A stretch of 13,884 nucleotides of DNA. Origin: Flavobacteriaceae bacterium. Lineage in GTDB: Bacteria > Bacteroidota > Bacteroidia > Flavobacteriales > Weeksellaceae. Position numbers and translations under genes: made by a program. Below the pieces are notes generated by a model. It was given only the letters and a program-made list of their open reading frames with translations, ran no database searches and was not told the DNA's origin. This document shows, one piece after another, positions 6,594-13,553 of the stretch (its first letter is position 1; each line of letters starts with the position of its first letter). Location of the stretch: the NCBI GenBank assembly GCA_031273305.1, contig JAISSC010000182.1:1-13884 (forward strand), read 5' to 3'.

Positions 6594-7805
6594 ATGCTGG
6601 AAAGAAAAGAAGCACTATATGAAAAAGCAGTTCTTATCGGATTAATTACCCCAGATCAGGATGAGGAAAAACTCAGGGAATATATGGATGAGCTGGAATT
6701 TCTTGCTCATACAGCCGGAGCATCGGTTCTTAAACGATTTACCCAGAAACTGGATCAGCCCAACTCCCGGACTTTTGTCGGTAGTGGAAAACTTGAAGAG
6801 ATTAACCAATATGCTCAGGAAAATGATATAGATACTATTATATTTGATGATGAACTAACTCCCTCCCAACTTAAAAATTTGGAAAAAGAATTAGATATAA
6901 AGATTCTCGACCGCACAAATCTTATCCTTGACATTTTTGCCCAAAGGGCACAGACTTCTTATGCCAGAACTCAGGTAGAATTAGCCCAGTATGAATATTT
7001 ACTTCCCCGACTGACACGTATGTGGACTCACCTTGAAAGGCAAAAAGGAGGTATCGGACTAAGGGGACCGGGAGAAACGGAAATAGAAACCGACCGACGT
7101 ATCATTCGTGACAGGATTTCGCTTCTTAAGGAGAAACTCAAATCCATAGATAAACAGATGGCTACCCAAAGAAATAACCGTGGAAAACTTGTACGGACGG
7201 CTTTAGTAGGGTACACCAATGTAGGAAAATCCACTTTGATGAATGTAATAAGTAAATCAGAGGTTTTTGCGGAAAATAAATTATTTGCAACTTTAGACAC
7301 TACGGTGCGGAAAGTGGTTATTGGGAACCTGCCCTTTTTACTTACTGACACGGTTGGTTTCATACGAAAACTTCCGACACAGCTGGTAGAATCTTTTAAA
7401 TCAACTTTGGATGAAGTCCGTGAGGCAGACCTGTTGATTCATGTAGTGGATATTTCTCATCCGAGTTTTGAGGATCATATCAATGCGGTAAATACTCTTT
7501 TGGCAGATATACATTCAGCGGATAAACCTACTATTATGCTGTTTAATAAGATAGATAATTTCACTTATGAGAAAAAGGACGAGGACGATCTAACTCCGAT
7601 AACAAAAAGAAATTATTCTCTGGAAGACTGGAAAAAGACATGGATGGCAAAATCCGACTATCCGACTGTTTTTATTTCGGCAGTAACTAAGGAAAATTAC
7701 GAGGAACTGAAAAAAGTGATCTATGAACAGGTAAAAGAAATACACATCAAACGATTTCCTTATAACGACTTCCTGTTTGAATATTACCCTGAGGAAGAAT
7801 CGTGA
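6594..7805 (+). CDS. hflX: GTPase HflX, ribosome-associated
   Basis: HflX is a ribosome-binding GTPase that binds the 50S subunit and can split stalled or stress-inactivated ribosomes. The 403-residue protein shows the HflX N-terminal domain with FVGSGKLEEI (61-70), the linker ERQKGGIGLRGPGETEIETD (148-167) typical of the family, and the GTPase motifs: G1 GYTNVGKS (206-213), G3 DTVG (252-255), G4 NKID (318-321) and G5 SA near 362-363. The length is close to other bacterial HflX proteins. The ATG at 6594 follows a consensus -7 box and an A-rich leader. It stands alone, between an intergenic repeat and a convergent small lipoprotein gene. Confidence 0.96.
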   Translation: MLERKEALYEKAVLIGLITPDQDEEKLREYMDELEFLAHTAGASVLKRFTQKLDQPNSRTFVGSGKLEEINQYAQENDIDTIIFDDELTPSQLKNLEKELDIKILDRTNLILDIFAQRAQTSYARTQVELAQYEYLLPRLTRMWTHLERQKGGIGLRGPGETEIETDRRIIRDRISLLKEKLKSIDKQMATQRNNRGKLVRTALVGYTNVGKSTLMNVISKSEVFAENKLFATLDTTVRKVVIGNLPFLLTDTVGFIRKLPTQLVESFKSTLDEVREADLLIHVVDISHPSFEDHINAVNTLLADIHSADKPTIMLFNKIDNFTYEKKDEDDLTPITKRNYSLEDWKKTWMAKSDYPTVFISAVTKENYEELKKVIYEQVKEIHIKRFPYNDFLFEYYPEEES

Positions 7806-7899
7806 ATTTAGCCCAGTTCCAACTTGTCTACGTACTGTCCTAACATCATGTATGTTGTGGCTAGCTTACTTTTTCGTAGATTTATGGAATAATTCATAG

Positions 7900-7924
7900 T
7901 TGAAGTCGAAAATTTCGACTTCAA
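7900..7924. repeat. 25-nt perfect palindrome between convergent genes
   Basis: TTGAAGTCGAAA, a central A, then TTTCGACTTCAA: 12 bp of perfect complementarity about 95 bp after the hflX stop. As RNA it would form a stable stem with a minimal loop. There is no T-run after it in the plus direction, so it is not a standard terminator. It may instead stabilise the 3' end of the hflX transcript or be a protein-binding site. Confidence 0.55.
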
Positions 7925-7957
7925 GTTGGGGCGTGATTCGCTTACAAATACGGAAAT

Positions 7958-7985
7958 AAAAAAACCGCCTCAGTTTTGAGACGGT
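7958..7985 (-). terminator. Rho-independent terminator of the small lipoprotein gene
   Basis: On the minus strand ACCGTCTCA (7985-7977) pairs with TGAGGCGGT (7972-7964) around an AAAC loop, a 9-bp stem with one G-T pair, followed directly by a run of Ts (7963-7958). It lies 34 bp after the stop codon at 8019, well placed for that gene. The stem could partly serve the convergent hflX transcript, but no T-run follows it on the plus strand. Confidence 0.85.
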
Positions 7986-8018
7986 ATTCTGTAACATTTG
8001 GATTTTAAAAGCCTTAAA

Positions 8019-8255
8019 CTACTTAGTTTCTTCAGGTTTAGCTTCGGGTTTTGAATCTTCAATAATTGGGTCTCCTACTTCTTTAATTTTCAAAGAATCT
8101 TCTCTGGGAACCAATAAGCTGTCATTAGGAACCGATAAACTATCAACCACAGTTCCGGGTTTTGGCTTAGATTTAAACCATTCACATGAAGATAAACTTA
8201 ATACTGTTGTTAATACTAAGCTAAAAAATCCGATTTTAATTACTCTTGTTTTCAT
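8019..8255 (-). CDS. Small predicted lipoprotein, unknown function
   Basis: A 78-residue protein of unknown function. MKTRVIKIGFFSLVLTTVLS is a signal peptide leading to a lipobox LSSC with Cys24. The mature part is only about 55 residues, rich in Lys, Pro, Ser and Glu (EWFKSKPKPG..., ending SKPEAKPEETK) and probably disordered. It has its own -7 box upstream and a strong terminator downstream, so it appears to be a genuine single-gene unit. It resembles the many short Bacteroidota envelope lipoproteins by composition only; I do not recognise a family. Confidence 0.75.
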   Translation of the reverse strand: MKTRVIKIGFFSLVLTTVLSLSSCEWFKSKPKPGTVVDSLSVPNDSLLVPREDSLKIKEVGDPIIEDSKPEAKPEETK

Positions 8256-8280
8256 GATATATTTTGTTTTATTGTTATGC

Positions 8281-8288
8281 CAAAGATA
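8281..8288 (-). promoter_or_regulatory. -7 box of the small lipoprotein gene
   Basis: On the minus strand TATCTTTG is a perfect -7 box, 25 nt before the start codon at 8255. A TTG lies only about 10 nt further upstream, too close to be the -33 element, so the promoter is supported by one half only. Confidence 0.5.
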
Positions 8289-8470
8289 TATTCAAAAACA
8301 AGTCCGGGAGCAGCATTTCCTTTGTTAAAAAGTTGGATTTCTCTTGTTTATTTAATTCACTGATTTACAGGTGCTTGTAAAACATTTTACTGAATTATTC
8401 CAAGTTTTATACAAATTATTGCAGCCATAAAATTATAATCGGGTCTTTTTACAAAAATTGTCTCCTAACG

Positions 8471-8500
8471 GAGAATGTTTTACAATAAAATTGCATTCTC
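8471..8500. other. Long hairpin, alternative to a smaller overlapping hairpin
   Basis: GAGAATG (8471-8477) pairs with CATTCTC (8494-8500), continued inside by TTTTA-caa-TAAAA (8478-8490) with a 3-nt TTG bulge. TCTCC (8461-8465) and GGAGA (8470-8474) form a competing hairpin that shares bases with it. It sits 10 nt beyond the stop of the possible minus-strand ORF 8510-8623 and about 180 bp before upp. Its role is unknown. Confidence 0.45.
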
Positions 8501-8509
8501 AAACGAGTT

Positions 8510-8623
8510 TTAATCTTGAAATACGCATGTTTTTATATTCTCTATCAATTCTTCCTGAGTAAGTTTATGTATAAAATAAACATCGGGGAGATTAATGAAT
8601 GTCAGGAAAAATAAAAATATCAT
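8510..8623 (-). CDS. Possible 37-residue small protein
   Basis: A minus-strand ATG frame encodes MIFLFFLTFINLPDVYFI, then HKLTQEELIENIKTCVFQD and stop. The first ~12 residues are hydrophobic and the remainder could form a charged amphipathic helix. A hairpin (8471-8500) follows the stop by 10 nt. No good TAnnTTTG promoter is visible upstream, and open frames of this size arise by chance in AT-rich DNA. It could also be the last fragment of a decayed gene. Reported as a candidate only. Confidence 0.25.
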   Translation of the reverse strand: MIFLFFLTFINLPDVYFIHKLTQEELIENIKTCVFQD

Positions 8624-8632
8624 AAATTGTAG

Positions 8633-8664
8633 TTGCACAATTTTGGGACAAATACTTATCTTTA
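8633..8664 (+). promoter_or_regulatory. upp promoter
   Basis: TTG (8633-8635), a 21-nt spacer, and TATCTTTA (8657-8664), one base off the TAnnTTTG consensus, lie 15 nt before the upp ATG. The predicted start near 8671 gives a leader of only about 10 nt, made mostly of As. Confidence 0.55.
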
Positions 8665-8679
8665 CGGAAAAGAAAAAAT

Positions 8680-9339
8680 ATGATCGTTCATGATTTCAGT
8701 AAAACTCAATCCATACTTAATCACTTTGTTGGAGAGCTTAGAGACATCATTATTCAAAAAGACAGAATGCGCTTCAGGAAAAATCTGGAGAGAATAGGAG
8801 AAATTTTAGGCTACGAATTAAGTAAAACCTTAGAGTATTACACAGTAAATATAAATTCTCCGCTGGGTGTGAAACCTACGGAATTATTAGTACAACAACC
8901 TGTTTTATGTACTATCTTACGCGCAGGTTTACCTTTACATCAGGGAATGATGAACTTTTTTGACCAGGCGGAAACAACTTTTGTCTCGGCTTTTAGACAT
9001 CATCCAAACAGCGACCGCGAGTTTGAAATTGTTGTAGAATACTTAGCAACCCCGTCCTTACAGGATAAAACTTTAATCATTTCAGACCCTATGTTGGCTA
9101 CCGGAAAATCTCTGGCAAATGTCTATGAAGTATTGTTGAATCAGGGAACTCCTAAAAAAGTGCATATTGTTGCAGCCATAGGTTCTAATCCGGGAATAGA
9201 ATATATAAAAACCAAACTTCCTGAAAGCGCAGAGTTATGGATCGCCTCTGTTGATGATAAGCTGGACGAAAACCAATATATCGTTCCCGGATTGGGAGAT
9301 GCAGGAGATTTGGCATTTGGTAAAAAACTCTCAAACTGA
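8680..9339 (+). CDS. upp: Uracil phosphoribosyltransferase
   Basis: Converts uracil and PRPP to UMP in pyrimidine salvage, in the cytoplasm. The 219-residue protein has the family landmarks in order: ILRAGLPLHQGM (79-90), the PRPP-binding loop IISDPMLATGKSL (133-145; usually VDPMLATGGS) and the uracil-binding C-terminus YIVPGLGDAGDLAFG (200-214). The length is standard. The loop variant ATGKS in place of ATGGS is conservative in position and I do not read it as inactivation. It stands alone, with its own promoter and an intergenic repeat element downstream. Confidence 0.95.
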   Translation: MIVHDFSKTQSILNHFVGELRDIIIQKDRMRFRKNLERIGEILGYELSKTLEYYTVNINSPLGVKPTELLVQQPVLCTILRAGLPLHQGMMNFFDQAETTFVSAFRHHPNSDREFEIVVEYLATPSLQDKTLIISDPMLATGKSLANVYEVLLNQGTPKKVHIVAAIGSNPGIEYIKTKLPESAELWIASVDDKLDENQYIVPGLGDAGDLAFGKKLSN

Positions 9340-9393
9340 ATTTTACAGGAAGTATTTTATAAAGTTTATTGGCAATGCTGACTGACATTCTCC

Positions 9394-9717
9394 TGACTTT
9401 GACTATGCGACACCTTAAATGATTTTTTGGACAGCCCAAAGGGCTGAATCTTCATAACCGCAGGTCGGCGACCTGCGGAGAGTACCCACCCCTACTCTCT
9501 GCCTGAAAGGCAGTACCAGTCCCGCCTTTCAGGCGATGTTATTGGTTGTCGTTGCCCGCAGGTCGCCGACCTGCGGTTATGAAAATCTGTCCTTTCAGGA
9601 CAAGTACCACCAAATATGTTTTTCTGCTTACGTCACACAAATTGGTGTCGTAAAAATTATAAGATATTGATTATTATATGGTTACAAATTGAGCCTTTGA
9701 AAGTGTCAAAGTCATGA
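9394..9717. repeat. Intergenic element 3: inverted ends and a hairpin-rich core
   Basis: Both ends carry gactttgac in inverted orientation (near 9396 on plus and 9708 on minus). The right part (9644-9717, minus strand) aligns with repeat copies 1 and 2, and the left part shares the 14-nt actatgcgacacct (9402-9415) with copy 1. The core holds a 26-bp perfect inverted repeat, 9453-9478 against 9556-9581, each arm itself a near-perfect palindrome CCGCAGGTCG-n-CGACCTGCGG. It also holds four triloop hairpins: AGCCC-aaa-GGGCT (9433-9445), CTGCCT-gaa-AGGCAG (9499-9513), CGCCT-ttc-AGGCG (9523-9535) and TGTCCT-ttc-AGGACA (9588-9602). The core is far more GC-rich than its surroundings. There is no coding content. 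Confidence 0.75.
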
Positions 9718-9765
9718 AGTTTATGCATAGTTAGCAAAGCCGAATGATTAAACCTTTTAAAATTG

Positions 9766-9837
9766 TAGCCCCAGCGAGAATCGAACTCACATCTAAAGTT
9801 TAGGAAACTTTTGTTCTATCCATTGAACTATGAGGCC
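9766..9837 (-). tRNA. tRNA-Arg (anticodon CCU)
   Basis: Reads AGG codons. The cloverleaf folds fully on the minus strand: acceptor GGCCTCA/TGGGGCT (position 1:72 is a G-U pair), D stem GTTC/GAAC with loop AATGGATA, anticodon stem AAAGT/ACTTT with loop TTCCTAA (anticodon CCT at 9804-9802), a 4-nt variable loop, and T stem GTGAG/CTCGC with loop TTCGATT. The discriminator is A and the terminal CCA is not encoded (the next bases are CAA), so CCA must be added after transcription. Confidence 0.95.
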
Positions 9838-9855
9838 TTTTGAAATAAAGTCATG

Positions 9856-9863
9856 CAAAAATA
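9856..9863 (-). promoter_or_regulatory. tRNA-Arg promoter -7 box
   Basis: TATTTTTG on the minus strand, 18 nt before the first base of the tRNA, fits the TAnnTTTG consensus. No clear TTG is found at -33. Confidence 0.5.
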
Positions 9864-9936
9864 TAAAAACTATTGGAATTAACCACTATTATAAACTTAT
9901 TCCAAGATTATATAAAACGGTTACGTCTTTTTAACT

Positions 9937-9944
9937 TACTTTTG
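9937..9944 (+). promoter_or_regulatory. copA promoter -7 box
   Basis: TACTTTTG is a perfect -7 box and would start transcription near 9951, giving a leader of about 45 nt before the ATG at 9996. No TTG lies at the expected distance upstream. I saw no obvious operator-like inverted repeat that would suggest a metal-responsive regulator. Confidence 0.5.
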
Positions 9945-9995
9945 TATAAGTATTTAAAATGATAATTTTTTTCCTTTAACACAAATGCTAAGAGT

Positions 9996-12443
9996 ATGGA
10001 TTCTTCTCAAATAAACACTCAAAATATCTTTTATATTCCTCTGGAAAATGTGAATAGTGAACATTGTGCTTCTATTATAGACAAGGAATTGAATACTATT
10101 GATGAAATAGTAGAACATATTGTGGAACTGAATAACAAAAGGGTAAAGATAACAACCGCTCATCCGGCGGAGGCTATTTCTAAAACGGTAAAAGAAATCC
10201 GAAGTTTGGGATATGAGGTTCCCTCCGTGAAAAAGGCATTTCCGATTATAAACCTCAGTTGTGCTTCCTGTGCCAATAGCAGTCAGAATATTTTATCCCA
10301 GCAACCGGGAGTTATTTCTGCCGCCGTGAACTATGCCAATGAATCTGCTCATATCGAATATATTCCCTCTTTAATCAACCCAGTCAAGCTAAAAGAATCC
10401 TTACAGGAAATAGGTTATGACCTATTGATTGAAGACAGCGAAGATGCCAGAGATTCTCTGGAGATCATTCATAAAGAACATTTCGATTCCTTAAAAAGGA
10501 GAACTATCGGAGCTTTAATTTTCTCTATTCCTTTGGTCAGTATAGGTATGACACCCTCCTTAATGCATCAGCATTGGGCAAATTATGTTATGTGGGCTTT
10601 GGCTACTCCCGTAGTTTTCTTTTTTGGTAAACAATTTTTTATTAACGCCTATAAGCAAAGCAAACACCATACGGCTAATATGGACACTCTGGTAGCCGTC
10701 AGCACCGGAATAGCTTATGCTTTCAGTGTGTTCAATACTCTGTTTCCCTCCTTTTGGACTAATCAGGAATTGGAATCTCATGTATACTTTGAGGCTTCCG
10801 CAGTAATTATCGCTTTTGTATTATTAGGGAAGACTTTAGAAGAGAAAGCTAAAGGAAACACTTCATCAGCCATAAAAAAACTTATGGGGCTACAACCTAA
10901 GACCGTAACTGTCGTTCAGGAAAATGAACCCATAGAACTCCCCGTCAGGGCGGTAAAACCGGGAATGATAATTCTGGTAAAGCCCGGAGAGAAAATAGCC
11001 GTAGACGGAGTGGTGCTATCAGGTTCTTCTTTTGTGGACGAGAGTATGATAAGCGGAGAACCTATTCCTGTTGAAAAAACACCGGATTCTTATGTCTTTT
11101 CCGGGACTATAAACCAAAAAGGGAGTTTTCAGTTCGAGGCAGAGAAAGTAGGAGACGAAACATTACTATCCCAGATTATAAAAACAGTTCAGGAAGCTCA
11201 GGGAAGTAAGGCTCCCGTACAAAAACTGGTAGATAAAATTGCGGGAATATTCGTTCCAACCGTTTTTATCATCGCCCTGATTTCTTTTATTATATGGATT
11301 ATTTTAGGGGGGAATCACGGATTTATTTACGGACTTCAATGCTTTGTTACCGTGTTGGTCATTGCCTGCCCTTGTGCACTGGGTCTGGCTACTCCCACTG
11401 CTATTATGGTCGGGATGGGAAAAGGTGCGGAACAGGGTATCCTTATTAAAAATGCCGAAAGTTTGGAAATGGCTAAAAAGGTAAACGCCGTTGTACTGGA
11501 TAAAACCGGTACTATCACGGAGGGCAAACCTCAGGTAAATGACAGTAAATGGTTTACGGAGAAGAAACAACCGGAACTAAACCTGTTATACAGCATAGAG
11601 AAATCTTCCGAACATCCTTTAGCCGATGCCGTAGTACACTATATAAATGACGAATCCATTACGTTTATTCCCGACATACAAATCGAAACCATCACAGGAA
11701 GAGGAATACAGGGAACCTATCAGGATAAAAAATATTATATCGGGAATTTGCCTTTGCTCAAGGAATATGGCATTCCTTTAACAGAGCCTGTAAATCAGTG
11801 GGTTAATGAAAAACTATCTTTAGCCAATACGATTATCTTATTCGCCGACGAATCTCAAATATTAGCCTCTATTTCCATTTCCGACCCAATAAAACCATCT
11901 TCCAAACAAGCAATAAAACAACTACAAGAACAAGGTATTGAGGTATATATGCTTACGGGAGATAATGAACAAACTGCCCAACGGGTATCAGAGCAGGTAG
12001 GTATTCATAACTTTAAGGCAGAAGTTTCTCCTCAGGGAAAAATTGATTTTGTAACACAACTCCAAAATTCCTCAAATGATAGAAAAATAGTGGCTATGAT
12101 TGGAGACGGAATTAATGACAGCACAGCTTTAGCACAGGCAGATGTTGGGATTGCAATGGGGAAAGGTTCCGATATTGCAATGGATGTAGCCGAGATGACT
12201 ATTATCTCCGGAGACCTTCTGAAAGTATCTCAGGCTATTAAATTATCTAAACAAACCGTCACTACTATTAAACAAAATTTATTTTGGGCTTCTATCTATA
12301 ATGTGATAAGTATTCCCATAGCGGCAGGAATCTTATACCCTGTTAACGGATTCCTGTTAAGCCCTATAATTGCAGGGGTTGTCATGGCATTAAGCAGTGT
12401 GAGCGTAGTGGGTAATAGCATTTTGTTGAAGTTTAGAAAATAA
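9996..12443 (+). CDS. copA: Cu(I)-exporting P1B-type ATPase
   Basis: A membrane pump that uses ATP to move Cu(I) out of the cytoplasm. The 815-residue protein has two N-terminal heavy-metal-associated (HMA) domains. The first (about 10-75) is degenerate, with NVNSEHCAS in place of GMxCxxC. The second (about 83-147) keeps the metal site as LSCASC (Cys89, Cys92). Then come membrane segments from about 170, the actuator motif SGEP (353-356; usually TGE), the transmembrane metal site CPC (458-460), the phosphorylated Asp502 in DKTGT, the nucleotide-domain HP (540-541) in SEHPLADAVV, and GDGIND (703-708). YN (768-769) and MALSS (797-801) in the last two membrane segments are the Cu(I)-specific P1B-1 signature. 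No copper chaperone or metal regulator gene is adjacent. Specificity for Ag(I) as well is usual in the family. Confidence 0.95.
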   Translation: MDSSQINTQNIFYIPLENVNSEHCASIIDKELNTIDEIVEHIVELNNKRVKITTAHPAEAISKTVKEIRSLGYEVPSVKKAFPIINLSCASCANSSQNILSQQPGVISAAVNYANESAHIEYIPSLINPVKLKESLQEIGYDLLIEDSEDARDSLEIIHKEHFDSLKRRTIGALIFSIPLVSIGMTPSLMHQHWANYVMWALATPVVFFFGKQFFINAYKQSKHHTANMDTLVAVSTGIAYAFSVFNTLFPSFWTNQELESHVYFEASAVIIAFVLLGKTLEEKAKGNTSSAIKKLMGLQPKTVTVVQENEPIELPVRAVKPGMIILVKPGEKIAVDGVVLSGSSFVDESMISGEPIPVEKTPDSYVFSGTINQKGSFQFEAEKVGDETLLSQIIKTVQEAQGSKAPVQKLVDKIAGIFVPTVFIIALISFIIWIILGGNHGFIYGLQCFVTVLVIACPCALGLATPTAIMVGMGKGAEQGILIKNAESLEMAKKVNAVVLDKTGTITEGKPQVNDSKWFTEKKQPELNLLYSIEKSSEHPLADAVVHYINDESITFIPDIQIETITGRGIQGTYQDKKYYIGNLPLLKEYGIPLTEPVNQWVNEKLSLANTIILFADESQILASISISDPIKPSSKQAIKQLQEQGIEVYMLTGDNEQTAQRVSEQVGIHNFKAEVSPQGKIDFVTQLQNSSNDRKIVAMIGDGINDSTALAQADVGIAMGKGSDIAMDVAEMTIISGDLLKVSQAIKLSKQTVTTIKQNLFWASIYNVISIPIAAGILYPVNGFLLSPIIAGVVMALSSVSVVGNSILLKFRK

Positions 12444-12480
12444 CGCCTATAAAAATTTATCCGACAAGACCAACCCATAT

Positions 12481-12501
12481 AAGATAAAAGCCTTATCTTT
12501 T
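12481..12501 (+). terminator. Terminator hairpin between convergent copA and phoH
   Basis: AAGATAA (12481-12487) pairs with TTATCTT (12493-12499) around a 5-nt loop, followed by TT and a T-rich tract. It is AT-rich and modest, 38 bp after the copA stop. Opposite it, the phoH transcript would read the same stem. Confidence 0.5.
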
Positions 12502-12533
12502 GATATTATTTCTGAAAATGCCGTATTTTAACT

Positions 12534-13487
12534 TTATTCTTCCAATTCTTCCTGTTTATGGTAGGCTTCTAATATTTTCCTCACGAGTTTATGACGGACT
12601 ACGTCTACTTCCGTCAATTTTATAAAGCCGATGCCTTTAACTTCCTTCAACAGGTAAATAGCTTCTTTTAATCCTGATTTTTGTTGTTTAGGCAAATCCA
12701 CTTGTCCCGGATCTCCAGTAATTATAAATTTAGCATTTGATCCCATACGTGTCAGGAACATTTTCATTTGCAAATGTGTCGTATTCTGAGCTTCGTCCAA
12801 GATAACAAAGGCTTCATCTAAGGTTCGACCTCTCATAAATGCCAAAGGTGCTATTTCAATAATTCCTTTATCTATGTAAGAAGCTAATTTCTCATGACTT
12901 ATCATATCTTTCAACGCATCATATAAGGGTTGCAAATAAGGGTCTAATTTTTCTTTCAAATCTCCGGGAAGAAACCCCAGACTCTCACCTGCTTCCACTG
13001 CCGGACGGGTTAATATTATCCTCTTAACTTCTTTATTCTTTAAAGCACGCACAGCTAAAGCCACACTGGTATAGGTTTTCCCTGTTCCTGCAGGTCCTAC
13101 GGCAAAAACCATATCATCTCTTTCAACGGATTCTACCAGTTTTTTAAGATTCTCTGTTTTTGCCCTGATTATTTTTCCTCCTATTCCGTGAACTATGACA
13201 TCTTCAGGCTTCTCACCCGGCTCCTCCCCTTTTTCGTTCCTATTAAGGATTCCTTCCAGAATCACGTCATTCAATTTATTGTATTTATTGATGTAATTCG
13301 TTATTTCCTGAAGTTTCTCCCTGAATAACAATAAATCTTCATTATTTCCCAAAACGGAAATTATCTTATCCCTCCCCGTGATTTTTAACTTGGGAAAATG
13401 ATTTACTAATATCTTAAAGTTCCGGTTATACTCCCCATAAAATATTTTTAAATCTACTCCCTCCAATATGATTTGCAACTGATTCAA
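12534..13487 (-). CDS. phoH: PhoH family ATPase
   Basis: A cytoplasmic P-loop NTPase of the PhoH/YbeZ type, linked in other bacteria to RNA metabolism and often paired with the YbeY endoribonuclease. The 317-residue protein has Walker A GPAGTGKT (131-138), the PhoH signature LTRPAVEAGESLGFLPGDL (159-177), Walker B VILDEAQN (228-235; Asp231, Glu232) and TGDPGQVDLP (257-266). The N-terminus starts at a TTG at 13487: a stop codon lies two codons upstream in frame, no ATG is available, and the reading NQLQIILEG plus FPKLKITGRD matches the expected family N-terminus. It is divergent from the SAM hydroxide adenosyltransferase gene, with overlapping promoter regions. No ybeY is in the window. Confidence 0.94.
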   Translation of the reverse strand: MNQLQIILEGVDLKIFYGEYNRNFKILVNHFPKLKITGRDKIISVLGNNEDLLLFREKLQEITNYINKYNKLNDVILEGILNRNEKGEEPGEKPEDVIVHGIGGKIIRAKTENLKKLVESVERDDMVFAVGPAGTGKTYTSVALAVRALKNKEVKRIILTRPAVEAGESLGFLPGDLKEKLDPYLQPLYDALKDMISHEKLASYIDKGIIEIAPLAFMRGRTLDEAFVILDEAQNTTHLQMKMFLTRMGSNAKFIITGDPGQVDLPKQQKSGLKEAIYLLKEVKGIGFIKLTEVDVVRHKLVRKILEAYHKQEELEE

Positions 13488-13516
13488 ATTTTATCTTTCT
13501 TTTAATTTTACAAAAA

Positions 13517-13524
13517 CAAAAATA
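13517..13524 (-). promoter_or_regulatory. phoH promoter -7 box
   Basis: TATTTTTG on the minus strand, about 30 nt before the TTG start codon, fits TAnnTTTG; the predicted start is near 13510. It lies within 6 nt of the -7 box for the opposite gene. Confidence 0.5.
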
Positions 13525-13529
13525 AGCAA

Positions 13530-13537
13530 TAACTTTG
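13530..13537 (+). promoter_or_regulatory. -7 box of the SAM hydroxide adenosyltransferase gene
   Basis: TAACTTTG on the plus strand is a perfect -7 box, 16 nt before the ATG at 13554, so the leader would be about 10 nt. The two divergent -7 boxes are only 5 nt apart, so polymerase binding at one should exclude the other. Confidence 0.5.
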
Positions 13538-13553
13538 TCTTGGAAATTAAAAA

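Noticed and set aside
8863..9339. upp as a damaged enzyme because of ATGKS in place of ATGGS
   Set aside because: All other PRPP and uracil motifs and the full length are intact, so loss of function is not supported.
9185..9439. 84-codon minus-strand frame across the end of upp
   Set aside because: Antisense to the conserved C-terminus of upp and running into the intergenic element; no promoter or family match seen.
9453..9581. CRISPR-like spaced repeats
   Set aside because: There are only two copies, in inverted rather than direct orientation, about 77 bp apart, and no cas genes; it is an inverted repeat, not an array.
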